This document shows positions 18,489-26,083 of a stretch of DNA of 64,000 nt, in pieces; position 1 is the first letter of the stretch, and every line of letters begins with the position of its first letter. The position numbers were made by a program, and so were the translations under genes. The notes beneath the pieces were generated by a model, which saw only the letters and a list, made by a program, of their open reading frames with translations, did not search any database and had not been told where the DNA came from. Origin of the DNA: Bradyrhizobium sp. ISRA430 (lineage in GTDB: Bacteria; Pseudomonadota; Alphaproteobacteria; Rhizobiales; Xanthobacteraceae); contig NZ_CP094516.1 of NCBI RefSeq assembly GCF_029909975.1, forward strand, positions 2,790,001-2,854,000. The letters run 5' to 3'.

Positions 18489-19544
18489 GTGGAGGTCAAT
18501 TCCGACAGGTTGAATGCCTTTATGGGCAAGATGGTCACTGAGCTCGGCGCGGCGATGAATGCATCGCTGGTCTTGCTGGGCGACAAGCTCGGTCTCTACC
18601 GCGCCCTCGCCAAGGGGCCGATGAACTCCGCTGAGCTCGCGAGCGCGACCGGAACGAAGGAGCGCTACGTCCGCGAGTGGCTGGCGAGCCAGGCGGCTTC
18701 CGGCTACATCGAATACGATTCCGCGACCGGCAAGTTCTCCATGCAGCCAGAGCAAGCGATGGCGCTTGCCGACGAGGACAGCCCGGTGTTCCTCGGCGCA
18801 TTCGGCAGTGTCGTTGCCTCGACGTTTCTCGACGAGCCGAAGGTTACGGACGCCTTCAAGAGCGGCAAGGGTGTCGGCTGGAACCGCCGCAGCGAATGCC
18901 TGTTCTGCGGCACGGCGCGCTTCTTCCGCACCGGCTACAAGCATCATCTGGTGCAGGAGTGGCTGCCGGCGCTCGAAGGCGTGGTGGACAAGCTCAAGCG
19001 CGGCGCCAAGGTCGCCGATGTCGGCTGCGGGCACGGCGTCTCGACACGGCTGATGGCAGAGGCCTTCCCGAATTCGCGCTTCTACGGCTTCGACTATCAC
19101 GAGGGCTCGATCGAGGCCGCGCGAAAGTCTACCGCCGAGGCGAAGATGGACGATCGGGTCTCCTTCGCCGTTCATTCGGCGAAGACCTATCCGGCCGAAG
19201 GCTATGATCTCGTCTGCTTCTTCGATTGCCTGCACGACATGGGCGATCCCGTCGGCGCCCTCAGTCACGTGCGCGAATCCATGGCCGAGGACGGCACCTG
19301 CATGCTGGTCGAGCCGTTCGCGGGCGACCGCCTCGAGGATAACCTCAATCCGGTCGGGCGGGTCTACTACGCAGCGTCGACCATGATCTGCACGCCGGCA
19401 TCGCTCGATCAGGAGGTCGGCCTGGCGCTGGGCGCGCAAGCCGGCGAGGCAAGGCTGCGCAAGGTCGCGCGCGAGGGTGGCCTGACGCGCTTCCGTCGCG
19501 CCGCAGAGACGCCCTTCAACCTGATCCTGGAGGCGCGGATCTGA
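18489..19544 (+). CDS. Class I SAM-dependent methyltransferase with N-terminal winged-helix domain
   Basis: 351 residues. The N-terminal segment (LGDKLGLYRALAKGPMNSAE, ..KERYVREWLASQAASGYIEY) is the dimerisation/winged-helix domain of O-methyltransferase-like proteins; the second half has motif I VADVGCGHGVSTRLMAEAFP and the acidic motif GFDYHEGSIEAA, then DLVCFFDCLHDMGDP. The substrate is unknown; relatives are often called Rv2258c-like. The GTG at 18489 is preceded by GGAGG at five bases, a much better start than the ATGs at 18462 and 18477. It is probably a single transcription unit. Confidence 0.85.
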   Translation: MEVNSDRLNAFMGKMVTELGAAMNASLVLLGDKLGLYRALAKGPMNSAELASATGTKERYVREWLASQAASGYIEYDSATGKFSMQPEQAMALADEDSPVFLGAFGSVVASTFLDEPKVTDAFKSGKGVGWNRRSECLFCGTARFFRTGYKHHLVQEWLPALEGVVDKLKRGAKVADVGCGHGVSTRLMAEAFPNSRFYGFDYHEGSIEAARKSTAEAKMDDRVSFAVHSAKTYPAEGYDLVCFFDCLHDMGDPVGALSHVRESMAEDGTCMLVEPFAGDRLEDNLNPVGRVYYAASTMICTPASLDQEVGLALGAQAGEARLRKVAREGGLTRFRRAAETPFNLILEARI

Positions 19545-19550
19545 TCTCAG

Positions 19551-20003
19551 TTACGCCGGGGGCGCGGGCCTGTGCGCGACATAGCCGACCCGCAAGCCCG
19601 GCACGAAGCCACAGGCCTCATAGAAGCGATGCACGCGCGGATCCTTGCGGCCGCTTTGCATCAGCACGTGGTAACAATCCCGGCGCCAGGCTTCCGCGAG
19701 CGCGCCTGCAACGACGGCGCGCCCGTGGCCGCGTCCCTGATAGACGGGATGGGTCACGACATTCTCGAGAAAGCCGTGGCGCCGGCCGCCGCGCAACAGA
19801 TTGGGCGCGGTGATGAGCATGCAGGTGGCGACGATTTGGCCGTCGGCTTCCGACACGAACACGGCGAGGTCGCCACGAGCCAGGGTCTGACACCAGATGT
19901 CTGCGGCCTCCTCAGGCGCAGCGCTCGCACTGACGTCGGAGGCGCGGAATAGCGCGAGCAGCCCCGCAAGGTCGGATGTTTCGGCAAGTCTGGCGTTCGC
20001 CAT
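19551..20003 (-). CDS. GNAT-family N-acetyltransferase
   Basis: 150 residues with the GNAT acetyl-CoA fold: strand 4 LRGGRRHGFLENVVTHPVYQ, then the pyrophosphate-binding loop QGRGHGRAVV, and a C-terminal KDPRVHRFYEACGFVPG, the common hydrophobic wedge. The acceptor is unknown. The ATG at 20003 has GGGTGA at five bases; a GTG three codons upstream is less likely. It is divergent from the nucleotidyltransferase gene. Confidence 0.85.
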   Translation of the reverse strand: MANARLAETSDLAGLLALFRASDVSASAAPEEAADIWCQTLARGDLAVFVSEADGQIVATCMLITAPNLLRGGRRHGFLENVVTHPVYQGRGHGRAVVAGALAEAWRRDCYHVLMQSGRKDPRVHRFYEACGFVPGLRVGYVAHRPAPPA

Positions 20004-20162
20004 CGATTTCACCCAGCTCGAACGATGTGCCAGTCTTGCCTGCCGCCGGCCGCGTTGGCAACGCGAACCATCAGTCAGTCACTCGTCCGGGAGTTGACCA
20101 TCCCCCACAAGAGGACCATACCCGCGGCCGGAAGCACACAGCACCGTGCGGGGCTTCGCCCG

Positions 20163-21026
20163 ATGGCAGCGCAGACGGACATCCAGCACGATCCGCTCAT
20201 CGAGCGGCTGACATCCACGCTCGGCGGCGTCGCAGGCGTCGAGGCCATCGTGCTCGGTGGCTCGCGGGCGCGAGGGACGTCGCACGAAAACTCCGACTAC
20301 GACATCGGGCTGTATTTCTCTGACAACCGCAAGCTCGACACTGATCGCCTGCAACAGGCGGCGCGGCAGCTCGCCGACGATCCGGAGGCGACGACGGTCA
20401 CCTCGGTTGGCGAATGGGGACCGTGGATCGTCGGTGGCGCCTGGCTGACCATCGAGGGACAGAAGGTCGATCTGCTCTACCGGAACATCGATGCGGTCCG
20501 GCGCACGATGGAGGCCTGCCGGGCGGGACAGATCAGCATGGACTATCAACCCGGACATCCGCACGGGTTCTGCTCGGCGATCTGGATGGGCGAGATCGCC
20601 TGCTGTCAGGCGCTGCGCGATGAGCGCGCGGTGATTGCGGAGCTGAAGTCGATCGCACTTCCCTATCCGCAGCCGCTGCGCGACGCGCTGATCCAGCGAT
20701 TTCGGTGGGAGATCCTGTTCAGCATCGAGAATGCCGAGCTTGCCGCGCTGCGTGAGGATCAGGTCCATGTCGCGGGCTGCGCCTACCGCGCGCTCGCCTG
20801 CATCGCCCAGGTCCTATTTGCGCTGAACGGGGAATATCTCATCAACGAGAAGGCGGCGTTGCAGCAGGCGGCGGAGTTTCCGCTGACGATTCCGGACCTG
20901 ATGGAGCAAACGTCGGCGATCTGGCGACGCATCGGAAACCACGCGTTCGGGACGGCGCTTTTGAACCTGCGCACGATCGACCGGCAATTGAAGACGCTGA
21001 CGCAATCCTGCGTGGCTCGGCTTTGA
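20163..21026 (+). CDS. Nucleotidyltransferase-domain protein
   Basis: 287 residues. GGSRARGTSHENSDYDIGLY is the pol-beta-type nucleotidyltransferase signature (GGS, then D-x-D), with a third acidic residue in GQKVDLLYR. The C-terminal half is helical (RFRWEILFSIENAELAALRE) like the kanamycin-nucleotidyltransferase or DUF4037 helper domain. Such proteins adenylylate small molecules or proteins; the target here is unknown. The upstream reading frame to 20025 lacks sensible content, so MAAQTDIQHDPL is taken as the start. Confidence 0.8.
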   Translation: MAAQTDIQHDPLIERLTSTLGGVAGVEAIVLGGSRARGTSHENSDYDIGLYFSDNRKLDTDRLQQAARQLADDPEATTVTSVGEWGPWIVGGAWLTIEGQKVDLLYRNIDAVRRTMEACRAGQISMDYQPGHPHGFCSAIWMGEIACCQALRDERAVIAELKSIALPYPQPLRDALIQRFRWEILFSIENAELAALREDQVHVAGCAYRALACIAQVLFALNGEYLINEKAALQQAAEFPLTIPDLMEQTSAIWRRIGNHAFGTALLNLRTIDRQLKTLTQSCVARL

Positions 21027-21030
21027 GCCG

Positions 21031-21663
21031 CTACGCCGTCTTGTCCACCGCTGATGACGAATCCGCTGGCGGATATTTCGTCACCGGTACCACGAAGGAC
21101 TTGGTGCCAAACTGATAGATGATCTTGCCGTTCTTGCCGTCATCCGTCGAAATCTGTGCCTGCCCGAACATGATGACGTTCTGGTACACGATACCGGTGC
21201 CCTGGCGGGTGATGCCGTCGGTGGTGACGCTGACCTGCGCTTCCTTGCCGTTGACGGAGAGCACGCGAAAGCTCGCGCTCTTGCCGTTGTCGGCTGAATA
21301 GCCGCCCCAGCTTCCGATGAGGCGGTTGTCGTCGGCCGGCGGCGCCTGCTTTTCCAGATACGCGCTCGCCTTGCCGCCGCCCGCGGAGAACACGAGCGCC
21401 GCGCCCTTGCCGTCCTTGGTTCCGATCGTGACGGAGCCGAAGCTGATGGTCGCGCCGTCGACCTGGCCGAAGCCGCGCTCGGTATGTCCGTTATGGGTGT
21501 ATTCGACCTGCGCCCGGGCGCCGCGGATGTTCACCACCTTGAAGGCGACGGCCTGGCTGTTTCCTGCCCACGTGCCTTTCCACTCACCGAGCAGATTGCT
21601 CTGGTGATAGACCCGCTCCATGGCGGGCGAAATCTGGCTGGTGCTTTGCGTGACGATGGCCAT
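21031..21663 (-). CDS. Conserved unknown protein with an internal duplication
   Basis: 210 residues, no signal peptide, no family recognised. Residues about 25-92 and 116-186 are two copies of one beta-rich unit: GEWKGTWAGNSQAVAFKVVN / GSWGGYSADNGKSASFRVLS, then RGARAQVEYTHNGHTERGFG / NGKEAQVSVTTDGITRQGTG, then FGSVTIGTKDGKGAALVF / FGQAQISTDDGKNGKIIY. The pattern of alternating hydrophobic and polar residues suggests a lipocalin-like or jelly-roll sandwich. It ends four bases from the convergent nucleotidyltransferase stop. Function unknown. Confidence 0.7.
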   Translation of the reverse strand: MAIVTQSTSQISPAMERVYHQSNLLGEWKGTWAGNSQAVAFKVVNIRGARAQVEYTHNGHTERGFGQVDGATISFGSVTIGTKDGKGAALVFSAGGGKASAYLEKQAPPADDNRLIGSWGGYSADNGKSASFRVLSVNGKEAQVSVTTDGITRQGTGIVYQNVIMFGQAQISTDDGKNGKIIYQFGTKSFVVPVTKYPPADSSSAVDKTA

Positions 21664-21842
21664 GGGACTGCGAGACGGATCAGTTCGACAAAACCGCTTT
21701 CGTTGGGACGGGCAATAGCAATATCAGGACACAGCCCGACACGACTGGAGACGGTCGGATTAGGGCCGTGCGGTGGTTAACGAGCCGTTAAATTCAACCG
21801 GCGGCTGAGATGGGGCAAATGGTCTCATCTTACGGTAACGCC

Positions 21843-22691
21843 TCAGCGTCCCCAGCGGTCCTGCCAGATTTTTTCGCCGATCAGGCAGTTCACCCGCGGC
21901 TCCTTGTCGGCGACCCTCGTCACCGGAGGCTCCGGCTTGCGGCCGGCGACCTCCATCAGCAGCTTGGTACGGATCGCCTCCTTGAACTTCTCGCGATCCT
22001 TGATCGCGATCACGAAGGAGCCGGGGCCGCCGACGACGCAGTCCTCGTAGTAGTAGTCGAGATTGTCGATATCCATGGTCGAGTAGGACGGCTCCTTGAC
22101 CATGATCGGCAGGCCATTGATGACGATGCCCTTCTCGAGCGCCGCGTCGCGCGCCACCGTGACCGGACCGCCATTGTTGTTGGGGCCGTCACCGGAAATG
22201 TCGATCACGCGGCGAAGCCCGTGATAGGGATTCTCGTCGAACAGCGGCATCGCAAAGCCGATCGCGCCTGAGATCGAGGTGCGCGAGGCGCGCCGGATTG
22301 GCGTCTTCAAGATCTCGGCGGCGACAGCATCGGCCGTTTCGGGTCCATCGATCAGTCGCCAGGGAATGATGATCTTCTGGTCGCTGGAGGCGGCCCATTC
22401 GAAATAGGTCACCGCGATCCGGCCGTTCGGACCCAACTTGAGCGCCTGCAAGAACTCCTTCGACTGGATTGCCTGCGCGTAGCCTTCGCGCTGGATCGCG
22501 AGCTCGTCCATGTCCATGGAGTAGGAGACGTCGACCGCGAGGATCAGCTCGACATCGACCGACTGGGCATCCTTGTCGGCCGCTTGCCGCTGCGGCTGAT
22601 ATTTCGGCCCCGGCGCCGCGACGCTCGCGACATCCCAACCGGCAAGCACGCCGGCAACCAGCACAGCCCCGATCGAGAATAGCAAGCGCAT
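21843..22691 (-). CDS. DUF1194 (von Willebrand factor A-like) secreted protein
   Basis: 282 residues. A signal peptide (LLFSIGAVLVAGVLAGW) precedes a VWA-like domain: VELILAVDVSYSMDMDE is the D-x-S-x-S metal-site (MIDAS) motif, with the third and fourth parts near TSISGAI and DISGDGPNNNGG. DUF1194 proteins are common in Bradyrhizobiaceae and of unknown function; a protein-binding role in the periplasm is the natural guess. It is divergent from the fluoride operon, with a palindromic repeat in between. Confidence 0.88.
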   Translation of the reverse strand: MRLLFSIGAVLVAGVLAGWDVASVAAPGPKYQPQRQAADKDAQSVDVELILAVDVSYSMDMDELAIQREGYAQAIQSKEFLQALKLGPNGRIAVTYFEWAASSDQKIIIPWRLIDGPETADAVAAEILKTPIRRASRTSISGAIGFAMPLFDENPYHGLRRVIDISGDGPNNNGGPVTVARDAALEKGIVINGLPIMVKEPSYSTMDIDNLDYYYEDCVVGGPGSFVIAIKDREKFKEAIRTKLLMEVAGRKPEPPVTRVADKEPRVNCLIGEKIWQDRWGR

Positions 22692-22858
22692 CGCGCCCTC
22701 CCGTCGTATGACGCGATGGTGACATGCAATTGCGCGGCCGAAAAGCGCGAAGATCGCCTGGGCTTCACATTCGAGTTAAGGATGTGCGCCGTTGCGCAAA
22801 GCTGCCGCAGCTCTGCCATGGTCGTGCCGCGAGACCGCGCACGCGATCGTACATACAG

Positions 22859-22941
22859 CGTCATTCCGGGGCTCGCGAAGCGAGAACCCGGAATCTCGAG
22901 ATTCCGGGTCTGGCGCTGACGCGCCATCCCGGAATGACGGG
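22859..22941. repeat. Dispersed palindromic element, family B, copy 1
   Basis: GTCATTCCGGG at the left and CCCGGAATGAC at the right form the outer stem, with inner palindromes GCTCGCGAAGCGAG, CCCGGAATCTCGAGATTCCGGG and TGGCGCTGACGCGCCA. A degenerate copy lies at 47360-47453, and a mini version with the same outer arms at 30242-30288. Confidence 0.75.
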
Positions 22942-22971
22942 GCGTGATTGATGCGCGCGCGGCGCCAACTC

Positions 22972-22999
22972 TTGTCCGCCGCAATTTCCATGCTAGGCT
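22972..22999 (+). promoter_or_regulatory. Probable promoter of the fluoride operon
   Basis: TTGTCC (22972-22977) and TAGGCT (22994-22999) are spaced by 16 bases and resemble a sigma-70-type promoter. The predicted start, near 23006, falls directly before the riboswitch aptamer, which is where it must lie. Confidence 0.5.
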
Positions 23000-23008
23000 T
23001 GCGCTCGC

Positions 23009-23079
23009 AGATGGGGATGGAGTCCCCCGATAACCGCCCGGCGGCAGACGACCGTAATGGGCTGATGACTCCTGCTCGA
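23009..23079 (+). promoter_or_regulatory. Fluoride riboswitch (crcB motif) aptamer
   Basis: The segment contains the hallmark pieces of the crcB RNA motif in order: GGGGATGGAGTCCCCC, then GATAACCGCCC, and after a variable loop GGGCTGATGACTCCTGC. GGAGTC pairs with GACTCC (P1), CCGCCC/GGGC contributes the second helix, and GGGG/CCCC the pseudoknot-side pairing. The class binds fluoride through magnesium ions and turns on downstream fluoride-resistance genes. It precedes two CrcB fluoride-channel genes, which supports the call strongly. An intrinsic terminator follows at 23125, giving a transcription-control switch. Confidence 0.93.
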
Positions 23080-23124
23080 GGTGGGGCAATGCGAAGCCCT
23101 GCCTTCGGCGGGAGCATGGACGAG

Positions 23125-23146
23125 CCCGCCGATGGCGGGTTTTTTG
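23125..23146 (+). terminator. Intrinsic terminator of the fluoride riboswitch
   Basis: CCCGCC-GAT-GGCGGG followed by six T residues: a compact GC-rich hairpin with U tract, 46 bases after the aptamer and 25 bases before the first GTG of the operon. This is the expected expression platform; fluoride binding should prevent its formation. The intervening segment contains an alternative GC-rich pairing around CTGCCTTCGGCGGGAGC. Confidence 0.9.
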
Positions 23147-23170
23147 TTGTCTGGTAACGAAAGGCACGAC

Positions 23171-24394
23171 GTGACGACGACGCCACATGCCGCGCTCGAC
23201 CGGGTCCCGAAGGGGGTCTGGATACTCGGCTTCGTTTCGATGCTGATGGATATCTCCTCCGAGATGATCCACGCGCTTTTGCCGGTCTATCTCGTCACGG
23301 TGCTCGGCACTTCGACGCTCACGGTCGGTTTCATCGAGGGCATTGCGGAGGCGACCGCCTCGATCACGAAGATCTTCTCGGGCGCGCTGTCGGACTGGCT
23401 CGGCCGGCGCAAGCTGCTCGCGGCCCTCGGCTATGGGCTGGCCGCCTTCACCAAGCCGCTGTTCCCGCTGGCGCCAAGCGCCGGATGGCTGGTCGCGGCA
23501 CGCTTCATCGACCGGGTCGGCAAGGGCATTCGCGGCGCGCCGCGGGACGCCCTGATCGCCGATCTCGCCCCGCCCGGCCTGCGCGGCGCGAGCTTCGGCC
23601 TGCGCCAGTCGCTCGATACCATCGGCGCCTTCGTCGGGCCGCTGGCGGCGATCGGGCTGATGTGGTGGACCGCGGACAATTTTGCTGCGGTATTCTGGGT
23701 GGCGGTGGTGCCGGGCTTCCTGTCCTTCGGACTGATCGCGCTCGCGGTGAACGAGCCTGAGCCGGACGCAAAGGGGGAGCCCGCGAAAAATCCGCTCAAC
23801 CTCGCCGCAATGCGGCAGCTTGGCGCGGTCTATTGGCGCGTGGTGGCGGTCGGCGTCGTCTTCACGCTCGCACGCTTCAGCGAGGCCTTCCTGATCCTGC
23901 GGGCGCAGAGCATCGGGATCAACGCGATGTGGGTCCCGGCCGTGCTGGTGCTGATGAACATCGTCTATGCGCTCTCTGCCTATCCGGCCGGCGTGCTGTC
24001 GGACCGGATCAACCGCACCAGCCTGCTCGCACTTGGCCTCGTGGTTCTCGCCGCGGCCGATCTCGCGCTCGCATTGCTGCCGAGCATGGCCGGCCTCGCG
24101 CTCGGCATCGTGCTGTGGGGCCTGCATATGGGGCTGACGCAGGGCCTGTTCGCGGCGCTCGTGGCCGATGCCGCACCGCCAAGCTTGCGCGGCACCGCGT
24201 TCGGCTATTTCAACCTGTTCACGGGGCTTGCGATGCTGGCGGCGAGCATCATCGCCGGCGCGCTGTGGGACGCTTACGGCCCGGCCGGTACGTTCCTCGC
24301 CGGGCTCGGCTTCGCGCTGGTCTCGCTGGCGGGCCTGCTCGCGATCGGCGACGGCATCACGACACCAACGACGACGTCAAAGGGGCAACGATGA
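23171..24394 (+). CDS. MFS transporter in fluoride-riboswitch operon
   Basis: 407 residues with twelve predicted membrane segments. The first helix begins GVWILGFVSMLMDISSEMIH, and the loop between helices 2 and 3 is SDWLGRRKLLAALGYGL, with the MFS A-motif RIDRVGKGIRGAPRDAL-like segment after helix 4 (written ARFIDRVGKGIRGAPRD). It belongs to a group of MFS proteins of unassigned substrate. The GTG at 23171 has an AAAGG site and lies just after the riboswitch terminator; longer frames would overlap the RNA switch. Being first in the operon, it is expected to be induced by fluoride, so transport of fluoride or of a fluoride-related metabolite is a reasonable inference, not shown. Confidence 0.88.
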   Translation: MTTTPHAALDRVPKGVWILGFVSMLMDISSEMIHALLPVYLVTVLGTSTLTVGFIEGIAEATASITKIFSGALSDWLGRRKLLAALGYGLAAFTKPLFPLAPSAGWLVAARFIDRVGKGIRGAPRDALIADLAPPGLRGASFGLRQSLDTIGAFVGPLAAIGLMWWTADNFAAVFWVAVVPGFLSFGLIALAVNEPEPDAKGEPAKNPLNLAAMRQLGAVYWRVVAVGVVFTLARFSEAFLILRAQSIGINAMWVPAVLVLMNIVYALSAYPAGVLSDRINRTSLLALGLVVLAAADLALALLPSMAGLALGIVLWGLHMGLTQGLFAALVADAAPPSLRGTAFGYFNLFTGLAMLAASIIAGALWDAYGPAGTFLAGLGFALVSLAGLLAIGDGITTPTTTSKGQR

Positions 24395-24419
24395 ACACAA
24401 CGACGCATGAGGATCGGAC

Positions 24420-24809
24420 GTGCTGAGCGGATTGGTCGCAATCGTGATCGGCTGCGCGCTCGGCGGATGCGCGCGCTATTTCATCTCCGGTGCGATCGCG
24501 CGGCGGCTGGGCGAGACATTTCCCTGGGGCACCATGACCATCAACGTCACCGGCGCGTTCCTGATCGGCATCCTCGGCGCGCTGGCGACGCATCCGGGCT
24601 CGGTCTTCGCCTCGCCCACCCCATGGCTGTTCGCGGTTACCGGCTTCCTCGGCTGCTACACCACCGTGTCCTCCTTCAGCCTGCAAACGCTGACGCTGGC
24701 ACGCAGCGGCGAGCAGCTCCATGCGCTCGGCAACGTGGTGTTCTCGGTCGGCCTGTGCCTCGTGGCCGTCAGTTGCGGCTTCCTCCTTGCGGATCGGTTT
24801 GGAGGTTAG
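24420..24809 (+). CDS. crcB: CrcB/Fluc fluoride channel subunit 1
   Basis: 129 residues with four membrane segments. Family marks: GCALGGCARYF near the start and TMTINVTGAFLIG (conserved Asn). The third segment reads GFLGCYTTVSSFSLQT. In Fluc channels the TTFSTF motif here supplies the two pore Phe residues; in this subunit the first is Val83 and only Phe86 remains. The start is GTG at 24420. A tiny frame (24391-24426) begins at the ATGA overlap with the MFS stop and runs into it, which may couple translation. It is followed six bases later by the second crcB. Confidence 0.92.
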   Translation: MLSGLVAIVIGCALGGCARYFISGAIARRLGETFPWGTMTINVTGAFLIGILGALATHPGSVFASPTPWLFAVTGFLGCYTTVSSFSLQTLTLARSGEQLHALGNVVFSVGLCLVAVSCGFLLADRFGG

Positions 24810-24815
24810 CTGCGC

Positions 24816-25244
24816 ATGAGCGTCCCCACCTCCGCCGACCGCTGGCGCAGCGCGGTGCTCTATGCCTGGGTCGCCGCCGGCAGCATTGTCGGCGGGCTGA
24901 CGCGCTATCTGGTCGGGCTCGCGCTCGATACCGGCCCCGGATTTCCCTTCGCGACGCTGTTCATCAACGCCACGGGCTCGCTGATCATCGGCTTCTATGC
25001 GACGCTGACCGGCCCTGACGGCCGCCTCCTGGCGCGGCCTGAGCACCGGCAATTCGTCATGACCGGGTTCTGCGGCGGCTACACCACCTTTTCGACTTTC
25101 AGCCTGGAAACCTTCCGCCTGTTGCACGGCAGCATGAAAGCGACGGCACTGGCCTATATTGCGGCGTCCCTGATCTGCTGGCTGGCCTCGGTGTGGCTCG
25201 GCCATATGATGGCGAGCCGCTATAATCGCTTGAAAAGGAGCTGA
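24816..25244 (+). CDS. crcB: CrcB/Fluc fluoride channel subunit 2
   Basis: 142 residues with four membrane segments and a longer polar N-terminus. Motifs are canonical: GSIVGGLTRYL, TLFINATGSLIIGF and GFCGGYTTFSTFSLETF with both pore phenylalanines (Phe92, Phe95). Fluc channels are antiparallel dimers; where two genes occur side by side the products typically form heterodimers of opposite orientation. The six-base gap to subunit 1 fits joint production. It lies three bases before the DUF190 gene. Confidence 0.95.
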   Translation: MSVPTSADRWRSAVLYAWVAAGSIVGGLTRYLVGLALDTGPGFPFATLFINATGSLIIGFYATLTGPDGRLLARPEHRQFVMTGFCGGYTTFSTFSLETFRLLHGSMKATALAYIAASLICWLASVWLGHMMASRYNRLKRS

Positions 25245-25246
25245 TC

Positions 25247-25588
25247 ATGCAAATTCCCAATCAGGCAGTGTTGCTCCGGATCTTTATCGGCGAGAGCGAC
25301 CATTTCGACGGCAAGCCGCTCTATGAAGCGATCGTGATGACGGCGCGCGAGCGGCACCTTGCCGGCGCCACCGTGCTGCGCGGACCGATGGGCTTCGGCA
25401 AGTCGAGCCGGCTGCACACCTCGAAGATCCTGCGGCTGTCGGAGGACCTGCCGCTGCTGATCGAGATCGTCGACAGTGAGGACAACATCAACGCATTCCT
25501 GCCCATCCTGGACGGCATGATGTCGAGCGGCCTGATCACCTTGGAGAAGGTCCAGGTCCTACAATATGGTGAGAAGGCCGCGACCTGA
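25247..25588 (+). CDS. DUF190 family protein
   Basis: 113 residues matching DUF190: LLRIFIGESDHFDGKPLYEA, ATVLRGPMGFGKSSRLHTSK and PLLIEIVDSEDNINAFLP. The fold is PII-like (ferredoxin-like trimer) according to what is known of the family, and the gene is often found beside crcB, so a regulatory or accessory role in fluoride export is a fair inference. The ATG at 25247 follows AAAAGGAG two bases after the crcB2 stop, so it is in the same transcript. Confidence 0.92.
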   Translation: MQIPNQAVLLRIFIGESDHFDGKPLYEAIVMTARERHLAGATVLRGPMGFGKSSRLHTSKILRLSEDLPLLIEIVDSEDNINAFLPILDGMMSSGLITLEKVQVLQYGEKAAT

Positions 25589-25631
25589 CCGTCGCGGCTG
25601 GAACCCGAAGCCCGCCGTTTCAGGAGGCGGA

Positions 25632-25937
25632 ATGAGCGACACCGTCACCGCGCCGAAGACGCGGACCAAAACCAAAGTCGAGCGGCCGCGGCTGCACAAG
25701 GTCATCCTGATCAACGATGACTACACGCCGCGCGAATTCGTCACACTGGTGCTCAAGGCCGAATTCCGCATGACCGAGGATGAGGCCTACAAGGTCATGA
25801 TCACCGCGCACAAGCTTGGCGCCTGCGTCGTCGCCGTGTTCACCAGGGACGTCGCCGAGACCAAGGCGACGCGCGCCACCGACGCCGGCCGCGCCAAGGG
25901 CTATCCGCTGCTGTTCACGACCGAGCCTGAGGAATAG
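25632..25937 (+). CDS. clpS: ATP-dependent Clp protease adaptor ClpS
   Basis: 101 residues. The core reads PRLHKVILINDDYTPREFVT followed by MTEDEAYKVMITAHKLGACVV, and ends in FTRDVAETKATRAT; NDD and the MITAH helix form the pocket for N-terminal destabilising residues. ClpS hands N-degron substrates to ClpAP. No clpA is adjacent, so this may be the second ClpS that many alphaproteobacteria carry. The start is set by AGGAGGCGG just before the ATG at 25632. It follows DUF190 by 43 bases without a terminator, which places it at the end of the fluoride operon. Confidence 0.93.
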   Translation: MSDTVTAPKTRTKTKVERPRLHKVILINDDYTPREFVTLVLKAEFRMTEDEAYKVMITAHKLGACVVAVFTRDVAETKATRATDAGRAKGYPLLFTTEPEE

Positions 25938-26032
25938 ACCTCAAGGCGGCTTTCCGGCTTTGCATTCCCGCCACAGAGCATCAGCAATAGTGCAGAACCG
26001 GCGCACGCTGGACAGCGAAGCAGCCGTGCACT

Positions 26033-26071
26033 AAAGCGCGATGAGATTAGGATAAATCGTCATCGCGCTTT
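26033..26071. terminator. Palindrome between convergent clpS and radical SAM genes
   Basis: AAAGCGCGATGA (26033-26044) and TCATCGCGCTTT (26060-26071) form a perfect twelve-base-pair stem with a fifteen-base loop. The A/T ends on both sides make it a plausible bidirectional terminator. The next repeat (26084-26132) follows at once. Confidence 0.6.
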
Positions 26072-26083
26072 AGGTTATTGTTT

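Noticed and set aside
22544..24127. Long minus-strand frame across the fluoride riboswitch and MFS gene
   Set aside because: It crosses a clear riboswitch, a terminator and a sense gene; the sequence is a low-complexity Arg/Gln/Asp mix.
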